From DASWJZ01 sp964440525 (GTDB lineage Bacteria > Pseudomonadota > Alphaproteobacteria > Rhizobiales > Afifellaceae): DNA of 64,000 nucleotides. Under the pieces are notes generated by a model, which made no database searches, was not told the DNA's origin, and worked only from the letters and a program-made list of their open reading frames with translations. The stretch is taken from positions 49,682 to 113,681 of the forward strand of contig CAYTTC010000003.1 in assembly GCA_964440525.1 (NCBI GenBank), in the 5' to 3' direction. Position 1 is the first letter of the stretch. The number at the start of each line of letters is the position of its first letter. Shown here piece by piece: positions 24,969 through 33,517 of this stretch. A program made the translations under genes and the position numbers.

Positions 24969-26501
24969 ATGAGCGGAATGCCGAACCACCTGATCGCCGG
25001 CCTGCTGCCACCCGACCATCCGGCCGAACGGATTTGTCTGTCCGCTGCGGGCGCGGCCGACCATTCCTATGGCGACGTGCGGCGTATTTCCGCTCGCTAC
25101 GCGTCGGCCTTGGCCGCGCTTGGCGTCAGGCCCGGCGACCGCGTGGCGGCGCTGGTCGAGAAGTCTCCCGAGGCGCTGTTCCTCTATCTTGCGTGCGTCC
25201 GGGCTGGCGCGGTCTTCCTTCCACTCAACTCCGCCTACACGCACTCCGAGGTGGAATATTTCGTGGCCGATGCCCGTCCGACGCTGATCGTTGCCGACCC
25301 TGCACGGCGGGATGGGCTTGCCGCAATCGCGGCGGCGCATGACGTCAGCCGCGTCGAGACGCTTGCCGCCGACGGCACCGGTTCGCTTGCGAGCCTCGCC
25401 GCGGCACAGACCGACAGTTGGGAGGATGTCGATCGCGATTCCAAGGATCACGCCGCGATTCTCTATACGTCGGGCACCACCGGGCGCTCGAAGGGAGCGA
25501 TGCTAACGCACGAAAACCTCCGCTCGAATGCCGAGGCACTTGTGCAAACGTGGCGCTTCACGTCAGACGACGTGCTCATTCACGCTTTGCCGATCTTCCA
25601 CACGCACGGACTCTTCGTCGCCACCAATGTCAGCCTGATGGCGGGCGCGACGATGATCCTCCTGCCAAAGTTCGATCCCAAGGAAGTGCTGGCCCTTTTG
25701 CCGCGCGCGAGCGTGCTGATGGGCGTGCCGACCTTCTACAACCGACTGCTCGACCTGCCGGGCCTGACGCGCGAAGCGTCGGCCAGGATGCGCCTCTTCG
25801 TCTCCGGTTCGGCGCCGCTCCTTGCGGACACGCATCGGGCGTTCCGAGAGCGGACCGGCCACGCGATCCTGGAGCGCTACGGCATGACGGAGACCAGCAT
25901 GAACACGTCGAACCCCTATGATGGGGAACGCGTGGCGGGCTCCGTCGGGTTTCCGCTCCCTGGCATCGAAGTGCGGGTGAGCGAGCCGGAATCCGGCCAG
26001 CCGCTCGCCGCTGGCGAGACCGGCATGATCGAAATCCGCGGTCCGAACGTCTTTTCCGGCTATTGGGGAATGCCGGAGAAGACGCGAGCCGAATTCCGCC
26101 CAGATGGCTTCTTCATTAGCGGCGATCTCGGGCGGATCGATGAGCGCGGCTACCTTTGGATCGTCGGCCGCGGCAAGGACATCGTCATCTCCGGCGGCTT
26201 CAACGTTTATCCGAAGGAGGTCGAAACAGAGATCGATGCACTTCCGGGCGTAGCCGAGAGCGCGGTGATCGGCCTGCCGCATCGCGATCTCGGCGAGGCG
26301 GTGACCGCAATCGTCGTCCTCAACGGGGAGGGGACTACGAGCGAGGCCGAGATCGCGATGGCGCTTCGCGCGCGCCTTGCCGGCTACAAGCTCCCGAAGC
26401 GGGTGATCTTCGTCGACGCGCTGCCGCGCAACGCCATGGCGAAGGTGCAGAAGATCGTGCTCCGCGACCGCTACCGCAGCGTCTACGAGCCGGACTCCTA
26501 A
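24969..26501 (+). CDS. matB: Malonyl-CoA synthetase (AMP-forming)
   Basis: Acyl-adenylate ligase of 510 aa that makes malonyl-CoA from malonate, CoA and ATP. The AMP motif ILYTSGTTGRSKGAML is near 160-175, ALPIFHTHGL and ERYGMTETSMNTSNPYDGERVAGSVG are typical of MatB, and the C-terminal PRNAMAKVQK carries the adenylating Lys. Length fits MatB (about 505 aa). The ATG at 24969 has GGGAG five bases upstream; an earlier in-frame ATG is less likely. No malonyl-CoA decarboxylase or malonate carrier is adjacent, so it stands alone here. Confidence 0.85.
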   Translation: MSGMPNHLIAGLLPPDHPAERICLSAAGAADHSYGDVRRISARYASALAALGVRPGDRVAALVEKSPEALFLYLACVRAGAVFLPLNSAYTHSEVEYFVADARPTLIVADPARRDGLAAIAAAHDVSRVETLAADGTGSLASLAAAQTDSWEDVDRDSKDHAAILYTSGTTGRSKGAMLTHENLRSNAEALVQTWRFTSDDVLIHALPIFHTHGLFVATNVSLMAGATMILLPKFDPKEVLALLPRASVLMGVPTFYNRLLDLPGLTREASARMRLFVSGSAPLLADTHRAFRERTGHAILERYGMTETSMNTSNPYDGERVAGSVGFPLPGIEVRVSEPESGQPLAAGETGMIEIRGPNVFSGYWGMPEKTRAEFRPDGFFISGDLGRIDERGYLWIVGRGKDIVISGGFNVYPKEVETEIDALPGVAESAVIGLPHRDLGEAVTAIVVLNGEGTTSEAEIAMALRARLAGYKLPKRVIFVDALPRNAMAKVQKIVLRDRYRSVYEPDS

Positions 26502-26704
26502 ATTTGGATCGAGCGTTTCATTCTCGACGGACCCTGGCCACGCTGCTCCTGCGGAACAGGACGGTCTTATCGGTGTCACCGGCCTTACATCGGCTGGTGT
26601 TCTCGCACTGGCGGCGTTCCTGTTTGGGTGTCGAAAAAAGGGGTATTTCTATCGAAACATCACGCGTATGATATCTACCTATCGTTGCGTGTGTGGGAGA
26701 GGGG
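26502..26704. other. AT-richer intergenic leader of the STAND gene
   Basis: The last 90 bases (about 26625-26695) are clearly richer in A and T than the surroundings (GGGGTATTTCTATCGAAAC, then a run of TAT and ATC words), which fits a promoter for the downstream gene and marks a change in base composition. GGGAG at 26695-26699 is the ribosome site for the GTG at 26705. No gene is seen. Confidence 0.4.
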
Positions 26705-29700
26705 GTGTTAAGCAGGCGGTGGAAGCCCTTGGGCCGGGCCTCCCAAAGACGACGCATCTTCCTCGTCGTCGCGATTCTCCTGGCGACGCACTCTTATGCC
26801 TTTGCGGTAGAGATTGCGGAGCTGATTTCCGCCGCGGCGGATTCGTCCGATAGAACTGCGTTGAACGAGCTGGTGACGCAAGGGGATGGAAGCGATTCCA
26901 CGGCTACGACGCAGGCGCTAATTGAAGCCGTCCGCTTCGTCCCCAAGGCCTCTGAATGGGCTCTTTTCAACCTCACGAAGGCGCTGGCCGGACGCGTGGT
27001 CGACAAGCGTGACGTTGCCCTGGCGGTGGCGCGTCGATCGGATCCGGACGTCTTCCCCGAACAGGTCGTCGATAGGCTCGTGGCGATGCTCGGGGATGTC
27101 GAACCTTGGGGAACGCGCGCGGCCGCGGCGATTGCGCTCGGCTCATTGGGAACCGAGGCGGCAGGCGCAATGGACGCTTTGGTGAGCCAGCACGCGATTG
27201 AAACAGATTCCGATGTCAGACCCGAATTGCGGGCCGCGGCGGTCAGCATGGATCCTGAGCGAGGGTTCGCCTTCAGCCTTGTTCCAGCCGCAGAGAATTC
27301 AGAGGCCGAGCTGCAGAGGTTGATCCAGGAACGCGACCGAACTGATCCCGACGCTGCGACGCAGGCGCTTTTTGAAGCCATCCCCAAGTCCCCTGACGGG
27401 GCTCTTCTCAACCTCGCGAAGGCGCTTGCCGAACGTGCGGTCGACAAGCGTGAGGTTGCCCTGGCGGTGGCGCGTCGATCGGACTCCGATGTCTCCTCCG
27501 GAGAGGTCGTCGACAGGCTCGTGGCGATGCTCGGGGATGCAGAACAGAGGGGAACGCGCGGCGCCGCGGCGATTGCGCTCGGCTTATTGGGCGCGGCGGG
27601 CGCAATTGATGATTTGATTAGCCAGTACGCGATTGAAACAGATCCCGATGTGAGGAGGGAATTGACGGCCGCGGCGGTCGGAATCGATCCTGAGCGGGGG
27701 TTCGGCCTGAGCCTTGTTTCAGCCGCAGAGAATTCCGATGCGACCGAGCTGCAGGGGTTGATCCAGGAACGCGATCGAAGCGATGCCGACGCTGCGACAC
27801 AGGCGCTTTTTGAGGCCGTCCGCTCCGTTCCCCAGTCCTCTGAGTACGCTGTTTTCAACCTCACGAGGGCTCTTGCCGGACGCGTGGTCGACAAGCGTGA
27901 GGTTGCCCTGGCGGTGGCGCGTCGACCGGATCCGGACGTCTCCTCCGAACAGGTCGTCGACACTCTCGTGGCGATGCTCGGTGATGCAGAATTTTGGGGA
28001 ACGCGCGGCGGTGCGGCGATTGCGCTCGGCTTGCTAGCATCGGACTCATCGGAAGCACTAACGGCGCTGGCCAATCGTGGGCTTATCGAGGAGGATCCAG
28101 ATGTTCAGGTAGCAATATCTGCGGAGTTGAAGAATCTCGCTGCAACCGACTCAACACGAATTCTAACGCCAATATTAAATGTTGTTCTTAATAGCGATTC
28201 CGAAGGGGTGTCAGCGGTCCAACGAGGGGCAATGTCGGCGCTGGAGCGTATCATCGCAGTAACCAATGACTGGACCGATGAAGAGCTTGTCAACTCAACG
28301 TCAATAGTGAATGCCGAAGCAACGAGCCGCGATAAGGCTCTAAGTATTCTGAATGGAATTTTAGAAGGCACATCGGGCACAGGCAAGGATAGTTTAGAAG
28401 GCACATCGGGCACAGGCAAGGATTCTGCAGTGAACCAGGCTGAAGCAAAGTCCGACTGGCGTCGGCGCTATGTGGCGGCCCTGCTGCTGCAGATGGAGGT
28501 GAATCTGACCGGCAGATCATCTCGAATTCTACTGGAATCATTGGAGCGTGAGGATAACCCCCACGGGGTTCGTGCCGTGTTAGCTACCATCCAACGAATG
28601 GTACCTCGCCACCCTGACAAGCCCGCAAAATTGGCGATGGCATTGGAAAATCCGCAGCCGGATGTGCGCCAGACAGTTCTGGATCATTTACTTGAGTTTC
28701 CTCAACCAGATGACGGTGGGCGTGAGAAGGTGGTGCAGGCCGTCGGACGGCTTGCCAGCGATCCTAGCGAGGTGATTGAGATTAGAACGGCCGCGGTCCT
28801 GGTACTGCGCCGCCTTAGTTCGGGGGCAGAACTTGCCGCGCAAGATTTAGTCCAAGTGCTCTCTGAGCCGGGGGTATCATCGAACCTGCAGAGCGACGCA
28901 GCACTCGTACTCGGCCGACTTGGCTTAGGTGTCCTTCCCCATTTTGGGAAACTGATTGAGGTGTTGAAAACATCAGAGCAAGAGGAGGTCGTCGTAGAGG
29001 TCGAGCTAGCCATTGCCAACTCCCTACTGGCGGTGCGAAGAGAGGAGAATTGGCAGCGGCTTACCGTTCTTAAGGCCGTTCTTAGCGAGAACAGCAAGAT
29101 CCTCAAGGCAGCCGCAGGTTCATTGTCTGACAGTGACAATAGACGAACCTCGCTTGCCCGACTTGACGGAGAGCTTTCGAAAACGATTGAGTTTATCACT
29201 GAACAGCAGCCGCCAGTTTGGACGAAAGTTCTGAACGCCGTCGAATCCAATCCATACGATTGGAGGCTGTATCCCCTCTACATCATTATCGCCTACTTCG
29301 TGTTGGCAGTCAGTTGGGCGGTCATCTTCTGGGGATGGCCAGAGAGACTCATCCAGTGGAATTATCGGGCGCGCTATGGCGTCAAAATCCCAAAGCTGGA
29401 CGTGAGCCTCCCATTAAACGTGGTCACCCTTCTTTTTGCGTTCGCCCACAGGGAGCGTGTTTTGAACGCCTGGGTCGAACGCCACGCAGGCACGGCAAGC
29501 GAGGCGTTGGAACGGAAGGCCGCTGCCTGGAACATGCGCACGCACGTCTCGGCGCCCGTCGCGGTCGGGAGCAGTGGCGGCACGACAATTCGTTTTGATT
29601 CCGGCCTGAAGCCGGAGCATTTGAGCCCAGCTGTCCGGGGACGCAGATGGTGCTTGTTGCTCGTTGGCGAGGGGGGTAACGGCAAGACCAGTCTCGCATG

Positions 29701-30856
29701 CCAGATCGCACGGTGGGGCCTTGGTCTTGGGCCAGATGGTAGGATCAGCGATGATCCCAGGTACCGCCTTGCAAGGCATAGAATGGTACCGATTCTTATT
29801 GAGCCTGGAGAAGAATTTGAGATGTGCAAGGATAACACTGCGATGTTGAATCTCCTTCAAGCACGCCTTCAAACCGATCTAAAATTCGGAAATCTTCCCG
29901 CGGGACTTGTGGGAGCGCTGCTTGAACATCAGAGAATCCTTGTCGTGATTGATAGCCTGTCGGAAATGGTCACGGAAAACGGAGCAGAGTTCAGATTAGT
30001 CAATACCAAGGCTGACTTCCCAATCCAAGCTCTTGTTGCGACGACACGGGACGAAAGGGCCGTCCTGGGATTCAACCCGACTGAGATCCGGCCCGAGCCG
30101 CTCGGAGGCCACCATTTGGTGCGTTTCCTGGAGGAGTACTTTAAAGCTCGCGCCAAAGAAGTTTCCCGTGTGGATATGAGCGACATCCACGGTCATCTGG
30201 AAAGGATCGCCAATCATCTCCGGCTTGGTCTTGGTGTCATGTTCGCAAAACAGTATGCGGAGGTCGTCATCACCGACCGCGCACGCGGACAAGATACTAA
30301 GCTGCATTTACGGAGCCTACCTGACATCGTACATGAGTACCTCAAGCTGTCTTGGTTATCCCGGCAGAATCCCCAGGAGAGCGAGGATATTGGGCAGAGT
30401 TCGGAGCTTACCCAGAATGCAAAGTGTCTGGCATGGGCATGTGTCGAAGAGCGATTGCTGCCAAAGAAGATCAGTATTGAGCAGGCCGTTTCCAATCTCG
30501 GCACGGAGCAGCGTGTAAAACAGCTCTTGGCCTTCCCGGACGTACTGCGGCGGTCAGGAGGCGATATCAAATTCACGCTTGATCCTGTCGCGGAGTACCT
30601 AGCGGCGAGATTCCTGGTGGAGAATGGCGACGAGATTAGCTGGGGACGGTTCCTCAAACGACTTCCCGTCACGAAGACCCAGATCTTTCAGGTCAGGGGT
30701 TTCCTGAATGCGCTCATGGAAACCTGCTACAACTTCACCGATGAGGGGCAGAAGCCTCCCAGGAACGTCATGAAGCGCCTCGATGAAATGCGCATCGTGC
30801 TTCAGGCATTCGATACCCCGGAAGATGCGGCAACCTCCGAGCCTATTGCCAACTAG
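26705..30856 (+). CDS. Transmembrane STAND/NACHT-like NTPase with HEAT-repeat ectodomain
   Basis: Very large protein (1383 aa) with no close family that I recognise. A basic N-terminus and hydrophobic segment (RRRIFLVVAILLATHSYAFA, residues 16-35) act as a signal anchor or signal peptide. Residues about 45-840 are helical HEAT/PBS-lyase-like repeats (VVDRLVAMLGD, GTRAAAAIALGSLG). A second membrane helix lies at about 856-878 (YPLYIIIAYFVLAVSWAVIFW), followed by a positive stretch. Then comes an NTPase with Walker A GEGGNGKTS (988-996), Walker B ILVVID (1078-1083) and SLSE, and a helical end with DPVAEYLAARFLVEN, as in NACHT proteins. Charge pattern predicts the repeats outside and the NTPase in the cytoplasm. 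The gene stands alone and uses more AT-rich codons in its second half than its neighbours, suggesting acquisition. The GTG start with GGGAG five bases upstream was preferred to a GTG at 26693. A defence or envelope-sensing signalling role is inference. Confidence 0.8.
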   Translation: MLSRRWKPLGRASQRRRIFLVVAILLATHSYAFAVEIAELISAAADSSDRTALNELVTQGDGSDSTATTQALIEAVRFVPKASEWALFNLTKALAGRVVDKRDVALAVARRSDPDVFPEQVVDRLVAMLGDVEPWGTRAAAAIALGSLGTEAAGAMDALVSQHAIETDSDVRPELRAAAVSMDPERGFAFSLVPAAENSEAELQRLIQERDRTDPDAATQALFEAIPKSPDGALLNLAKALAERAVDKREVALAVARRSDSDVSSGEVVDRLVAMLGDAEQRGTRGAAAIALGLLGAAGAIDDLISQYAIETDPDVRRELTAAAVGIDPERGFGLSLVSAAENSDATELQGLIQERDRSDADAATQALFEAVRSVPQSSEYAVFNLTRALAGRVVDKREVALAVARRPDPDVSSEQVVDTLVAMLGDAEFWGTRGGAAIALGLLASDSSEALTALANRGLIEEDPDVQVAISAELKNLAATDSTRILTPILNVVLNSDSEGVSAVQRGAMSALERIIAVTNDWTDEELVNSTSIVNAEATSRDKALSILNGILEGTSGTGKDSLEGTSGTGKDSAVNQAEAKSDWRRRYVAALLLQMEVNLTGRSSRILLESLEREDNPHGVRAVLATIQRMVPRHPDKPAKLAMALENPQPDVRQTVLDHLLEFPQPDDGGREKVVQAVGRLASDPSEVIEIRTAAVLVLRRLSSGAELAAQDLVQVLSEPGVSSNLQSDAALVLGRLGLGVLPHFGKLIEVLKTSEQEEVVVEVELAIANSLLAVRREENWQRLTVLKAVLSENSKILKAAAGSLSDSDNRRTSLARLDGELSKTIEFITEQQPPVWTKVLNAVESNPYDWRLYPLYIIIAYFVLAVSWAVIFWGWPERLIQWNYRARYGVKIPKLDVSLPLNVVTLLFAFAHRERVLNAWVERHAGTASEALERKAAAWNMRTHVSAPVAVGSSGGTTIRFDSGLKPEHLSPAVRGRRWCLLLVGEGGNGKTSLACQIARWGLGLGPDGRISDDPRYRLARHRMVPILIEPGEEFEMCKDNTAMLNLLQARLQTDLKFGNLPAGLVGALLEHQRILVVIDSLSEMVTENGAEFRLVNTKADFPIQALVATTRDERAVLGFNPTEIRPEPLGGHHLVRFLEEYFKARAKEVSRVDMSDIHGHLERIANHLRLGLGVMFAKQYAEVVITDRARGQDTKLHLRSLPDIVHEYLKLSWLSRQNPQESEDIGQSSELTQNAKCLAWACVEERLLPKKISIEQAVSNLGTEQRVKQLLAFPDVLRRSGGDIKFTLDPVAEYLAARFLVENGDEISWGRFLKRLPVTKTQIFQVRGFLNALMETCYNFTDEGQKPPRNVMKRLDEMRIVLQAFDTPEDAATSEPIAN
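26860..28130 (+). repeat. Three tandem units of about 441-447 bp inside the STAND gene
   Basis: The block GTTGCCCTGGCGGTGGCGCG occurs at 27014, 27455 and 27902, and whole units around it (DKREVALAVARRSDPDV...VVDRLVAMLGD...GTRAAAAIALG) repeat with high DNA identity at spacings of 441 and 447 bases (147 and 149 codons). Unit 3 decays after about 28050. The near-identity at DNA level points to recent duplication or homogenisation of a HEAT-repeat module. Confidence 0.85.
28360..28423 (+). repeat. 33-bp perfect tandem duplication coding LEGTSGTGKDS twice
   Basis: TTTAGAAGGCACATCGGGCA... is present at 28360-28390 and again at 28393-28423, period 33 bases, in frame. It adds 11 residues of Gly/Ser/Thr-rich linker between HEAT blocks of the STAND protein. 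The copies are identical, so the duplication is young. Confidence 0.85.
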
Positions 30857-31119
30857 CGACGGTCAGCCACGGTGCGCACGACCAAGGATCTGGTCCCGCT
30901 ATCGAGCGCGCCTTACCGCTGGCCGCCCGCTCGTGCACATCCCGATGGAGCTGGAGATCATCTCTACCTGCGCGATCAGTGAGCTGCGCGAGAAAGCGCT
31001 GGATTCACGAGGTTGAGGAACTGCCGCGGCTGGAAGCCGCTTTCCGGTGCGATGCGCGCGCTCCCGATTCACAATCCTGCGGCGGAACCGGTCGAAGCCC
31101 GGCCGACCTCGTGTGGCCG
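30857..31119. other. Intergenic remnant after the STAND gene
   Basis: About 260 bases without a supported gene. A hairpin GCGGCT-GGA-AGCCGC followed by TTT at 31026-31043 could terminate transcription from the left. Short open frames on both strands lack ribosome sites and family features. The segment may mark the right edge of an inserted piece, but no direct repeats or integrase were found. Confidence 0.35.
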
Positions 31120-31605
31120 CTATGCCCAATTGAAGAAGATCGCAGAGCCACCCGCTATGGCGGCGATCACCTGGAGAAAAAGCGCCGCGCCCTGGACGAT
31201 GAGCAGGCGCCGTGCGCCGGCGAAGCGCCTGGCGATCGGTAGGCCCGCTCGCCCGGGCGACATCAATTTCAGCGCGAGCAACGCGGCGTCGAAAGCGGCG
31301 ACGTCGAGGCGTTCCTCCGCGGCGTCGTTCGCGAGGCGGCGGAAGAGCGCCGCGTCGAGGCCGACCCGCATGGCGATAAGGAGCTCGGTGACGCCGAACA
31401 TGGCGACAATTGCGGCGGTCGGGAGCGTCGCCTCCGAGGCGGGCAGCATCGGGAGAAGCAGGACGGCGATAGCAATCGCGGTCACCGCGATCGACAGGCG
31501 GTTGACGATCTGCCCCTGGTCGAGGAGGTCGGCCGCCGCCGCCAGCATTTGCGCGGCTCGTTGGTGTGCGCTCGCCATTGCTGCCTGATGCCAGAATTGT
31601 GTCAT
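31120..31605 (-). CDS. Small inner-membrane protein of unknown function
   Basis: Protein of 161 aa that I do not recognise. A soluble helical N-terminus (SAHQRAAQMLAAAADLLDQGQ) is followed by hydrophobic segments near 40-60 (LSIAVTAIAIAVLLLPML) and 65-85 (AAIVAMFGVTELLIAM), a charged helical middle (RRLANDAAEERLDVAAFDAAL) and a final membrane helix near 135-158 (LIVQGAALFLQVIAAIAGGSAIFF). It is a single gene, divergent from the FAH-family gene. The start may be the ATG at 31605 (GGTGG upstream), the GTG at 31614 or the ATG at 31578. Confidence 0.6.
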   Translation of the reverse strand: MTQFWHQAAMASAHQRAAQMLAAAADLLDQGQIVNRLSIAVTAIAIAVLLLPMLPASEATLPTAAIVAMFGVTELLIAMRVGLDAALFRRLANDAAEERLDVAAFDAALLALKLMSPGRAGLPIARRFAGARRLLIVQGAALFLQVIAAIAGGSAIFFNWA

Positions 31606-31719
31606 CGGCGCCACCGCGTAGCTGCTGCTCAGGGCCGGCGGATCAAATCACGCGGCTTACCGGCACCGGCGAGGTCTGGTAGGTGAGGCACAAACAAAAC
31701 CACTGGAGGGAGGCGACGA

Positions 31720-32895
31720 ATGCGGCTCGCGGATTGGGCGTCCGACACTTTGCCGGTGGATTCTACGCGTGCGGCGCTGGTCGGACGCGTCTGGGATCCG
31801 CAGGCTGGCGGCCCCTCGATCGTCGCGATTCGCGACAGCGAGGTGATCGACATCTCGGCTAAGACGCCGACGATGCGCGATCTCTGCGAAGCGGACGACC
31901 CCGTGCGCCTGGCGCGCTCGGCCAAAGGCAGGCCGCTCGGCGCGCTCGCCGAGATTCTGAAGAACACGCCACGCGAAGGCCGCGACGCCGGAAAACCGTG
32001 GCTTCTCGCCCCGGTCGACCTACAGGCGATCAAGGCGGCCGGCGTCACCTTCGTCGTCTCCATGCTGGAACGGGTTATCGAGGAGCAGGCCCGAGGTGAG
32101 GCGACGCGCGCGAATGAGATCCGCGCAGAAATCCAGTCGACGATCGGCGACGATCTGCGCCAGTTGAAGCCCGGATCGGACCAGGCAAAGGCGCTCAAAG
32201 AGCTCCTCATCCGTCGAAAGATGTGGTCTCAATATCTGGAGGTCGGCATCGGGCCGGACGCCGAAATCTTTACCAAGGCGCAGCCCATGTCCGCGGTCGG
32301 GCATCTGGCGGAAGCTGGGCTCAACCCGATGTCGGCCTGGAACAATCCGGAGCCGGAAGTCGTGCTCATCGTTTCGAGCGCGGGCAAGATCGTGGGCGCG
32401 ACGCTCGGCAATGACGTCAATCTTCGCGATGTCGAGGGGCGCTCTGCGCTTCTCCTCGGCAAGGCGAAGGACAATAATGCGAGCGCCGCGATCGGGCCGT
32501 TCATCCGGCTCTTCGATGCGGACTTTGGATTGGACGATGTGCGGCGGGCCGAGCTGAAGCTGACCGTCGAGGGCGATGATGGCTTTCGCTTGGAAGGCTC
32601 GAGCGACATGAGCCGCATCAGCCGCGACCCCGAGGATCTGGTCCGCCAGACGATCGGGGCGAGCCACCAATATCCCGACGGATTCGCGCTCTATCTCGGC
32701 ACGATGTTCGCCCCGACGAAGGACCGCGGTGCGCCGGGACAGGGTTTTACCCATAAGCTCGGCGACGTGGTGAGTGTCGAGTCGCCTCGCCTCGGGCGCC
32801 TCACCAACACCATGGTCTCGACGACGGACGCCGAGCCCTGGACTTTCGGCGCCGCCGCGCTCATGCGCAACCTCGCCAAGCGCGGGCTGATCTAG
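31720..32895 (+). CDS. Fumarylacetoacetate hydrolase family protein
   Basis: FAH-superfamily enzyme of 391 aa. The C-terminal half contains the fold's conserved pieces: EPEVVLIVSSAGKIVGATLGNDVNLRDVEG (metal-binding Glu and Asp), LGKAKDNNASAAIGPFI and YLGTMFAPTKDR. Members cleave carbon-carbon bonds or hydrate 2-keto acids such as fumarylacetoacetate or 2-keto-3-deoxy sugar acids. The long N-terminal part (about 170 aa) fits the group found with sugar-acid catabolic genes rather than the short HpaG/YcgM type. GGAGG precedes the ATG at 31720. The substrate cannot be assigned from sequence. Confidence 0.85.
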   Translation: MRLADWASDTLPVDSTRAALVGRVWDPQAGGPSIVAIRDSEVIDISAKTPTMRDLCEADDPVRLARSAKGRPLGALAEILKNTPREGRDAGKPWLLAPVDLQAIKAAGVTFVVSMLERVIEEQARGEATRANEIRAEIQSTIGDDLRQLKPGSDQAKALKELLIRRKMWSQYLEVGIGPDAEIFTKAQPMSAVGHLAEAGLNPMSAWNNPEPEVVLIVSSAGKIVGATLGNDVNLRDVEGRSALLLGKAKDNNASAAIGPFIRLFDADFGLDDVRRAELKLTVEGDDGFRLEGSSDMSRISRDPEDLVRQTIGASHQYPDGFALYLGTMFAPTKDRGAPGQGFTHKLGDVVSVESPRLGRLTNTMVSTTDAEPWTFGAAALMRNLAKRGLI

Positions 32896-32975
32896 GGCGC
32901 GGCCGGTTCCTGCTGCGCGTCACCGCCGAGGAAGACTCCAAAACTATCCCCGCTTCCAAAGCCTGACTTACAATG

Positions 32976-33366
32976 ATCCTCGCCGTCCTTCACCCGAGGG
33001 TCTGTGGTGCACCGGAAGCTTCACGGGAAGGGCGGGCGGTCCGCGGCGGGTCGGCTTTCCGAGCCGGCCCGACTCGGTCGGCCCCAAAACTCCGCCCGAC
33101 CGGCACTAGGACCGGTCTGCGGCTCGTTGTCCGCCTTAAGCCTGCCTGGAGGCGCCCATCCGCGCATCAGGCAGGCGGAGAGCTGGAGGACCGGGGTCGA
33201 AACAGCCGGCGGGGCGCTCTTCGCGTGCCTCCTTCTTCAATTGGCGGTCCGCCGAAGCCTGTTGGCGAAGGCGGACGGCACAGAGGTGCCGCGAGGCGCC
33301 CCGCATCCCTTCTTCGGAAGGGAGAACGAAAGGAAGACCATAACCTCGGGCCGCAAGGCCGCGGGG
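32976..33366 (+). ncRNA. Candidate structured RNA with at least seven hairpins
   Basis: A 622-base gap between two plus-strand genes is mostly filled by consecutive stems: 32976-33002 (ATCCTCG/CGAGGGT), 33047-33071 (10 bp), 33098-33117 (GACCGG/CCGGTC), 33141-33175 (CCTGCCTG/CAGGCAGG), 33247-33276 (GTCCGCC/GGCGGAC), 33285-33300 (6 bp closed by GCGA), 33307-33322 (CCCTTC-TTCG-GAAGGG) and 33344-33366 (9 bp with one bulge, closed by GCAA). On the plus strand three loops are UUCG or GNRA tetraloops; on the minus strand they are not. That points to a plus-strand RNA. It does not match RNase P, tmRNA, SRP or cobalamin riboswitch signatures that I know. It may be a free RNA or a long leader of psuG. 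Confidence 0.55.
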
Positions 33367-33517
33367 CGATCGGGCGCGTCTGAATGCCGAAAACCTTGGC
33401 GAGGGAAGTCTAGCTCGTGTGCTCCGTAGGATGGCGCAAAAGAGCTGCTGCCGCGACGCTGGTGCTTGCCGCTCCTGTTGGCAATCCCTAGCGTGACGCC
33501 AAAATGAGAGATCGCGG

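Noticed and set aside
28360..28423. Direct repeats that might indicate a CRISPR array
   Set aside because: Only two adjacent copies, in frame inside a gene, with no spacers; no cas genes in the window.
26502..31119. A mobile element carrying the STAND gene
   Set aside because: No transposase, integrase, terminal inverted repeats, target duplication or tRNA gene was found; only base composition suggests transfer.
32976..33366. RNase P, tmRNA, SRP RNA or cobalamin riboswitch as identity of the hairpin-rich segment
   Set aside because: The conserved core sequences of these RNAs (for example GAGGAAAGTCC of RNase P or the GCCACTG box of cobalamin riboswitches) are absent.
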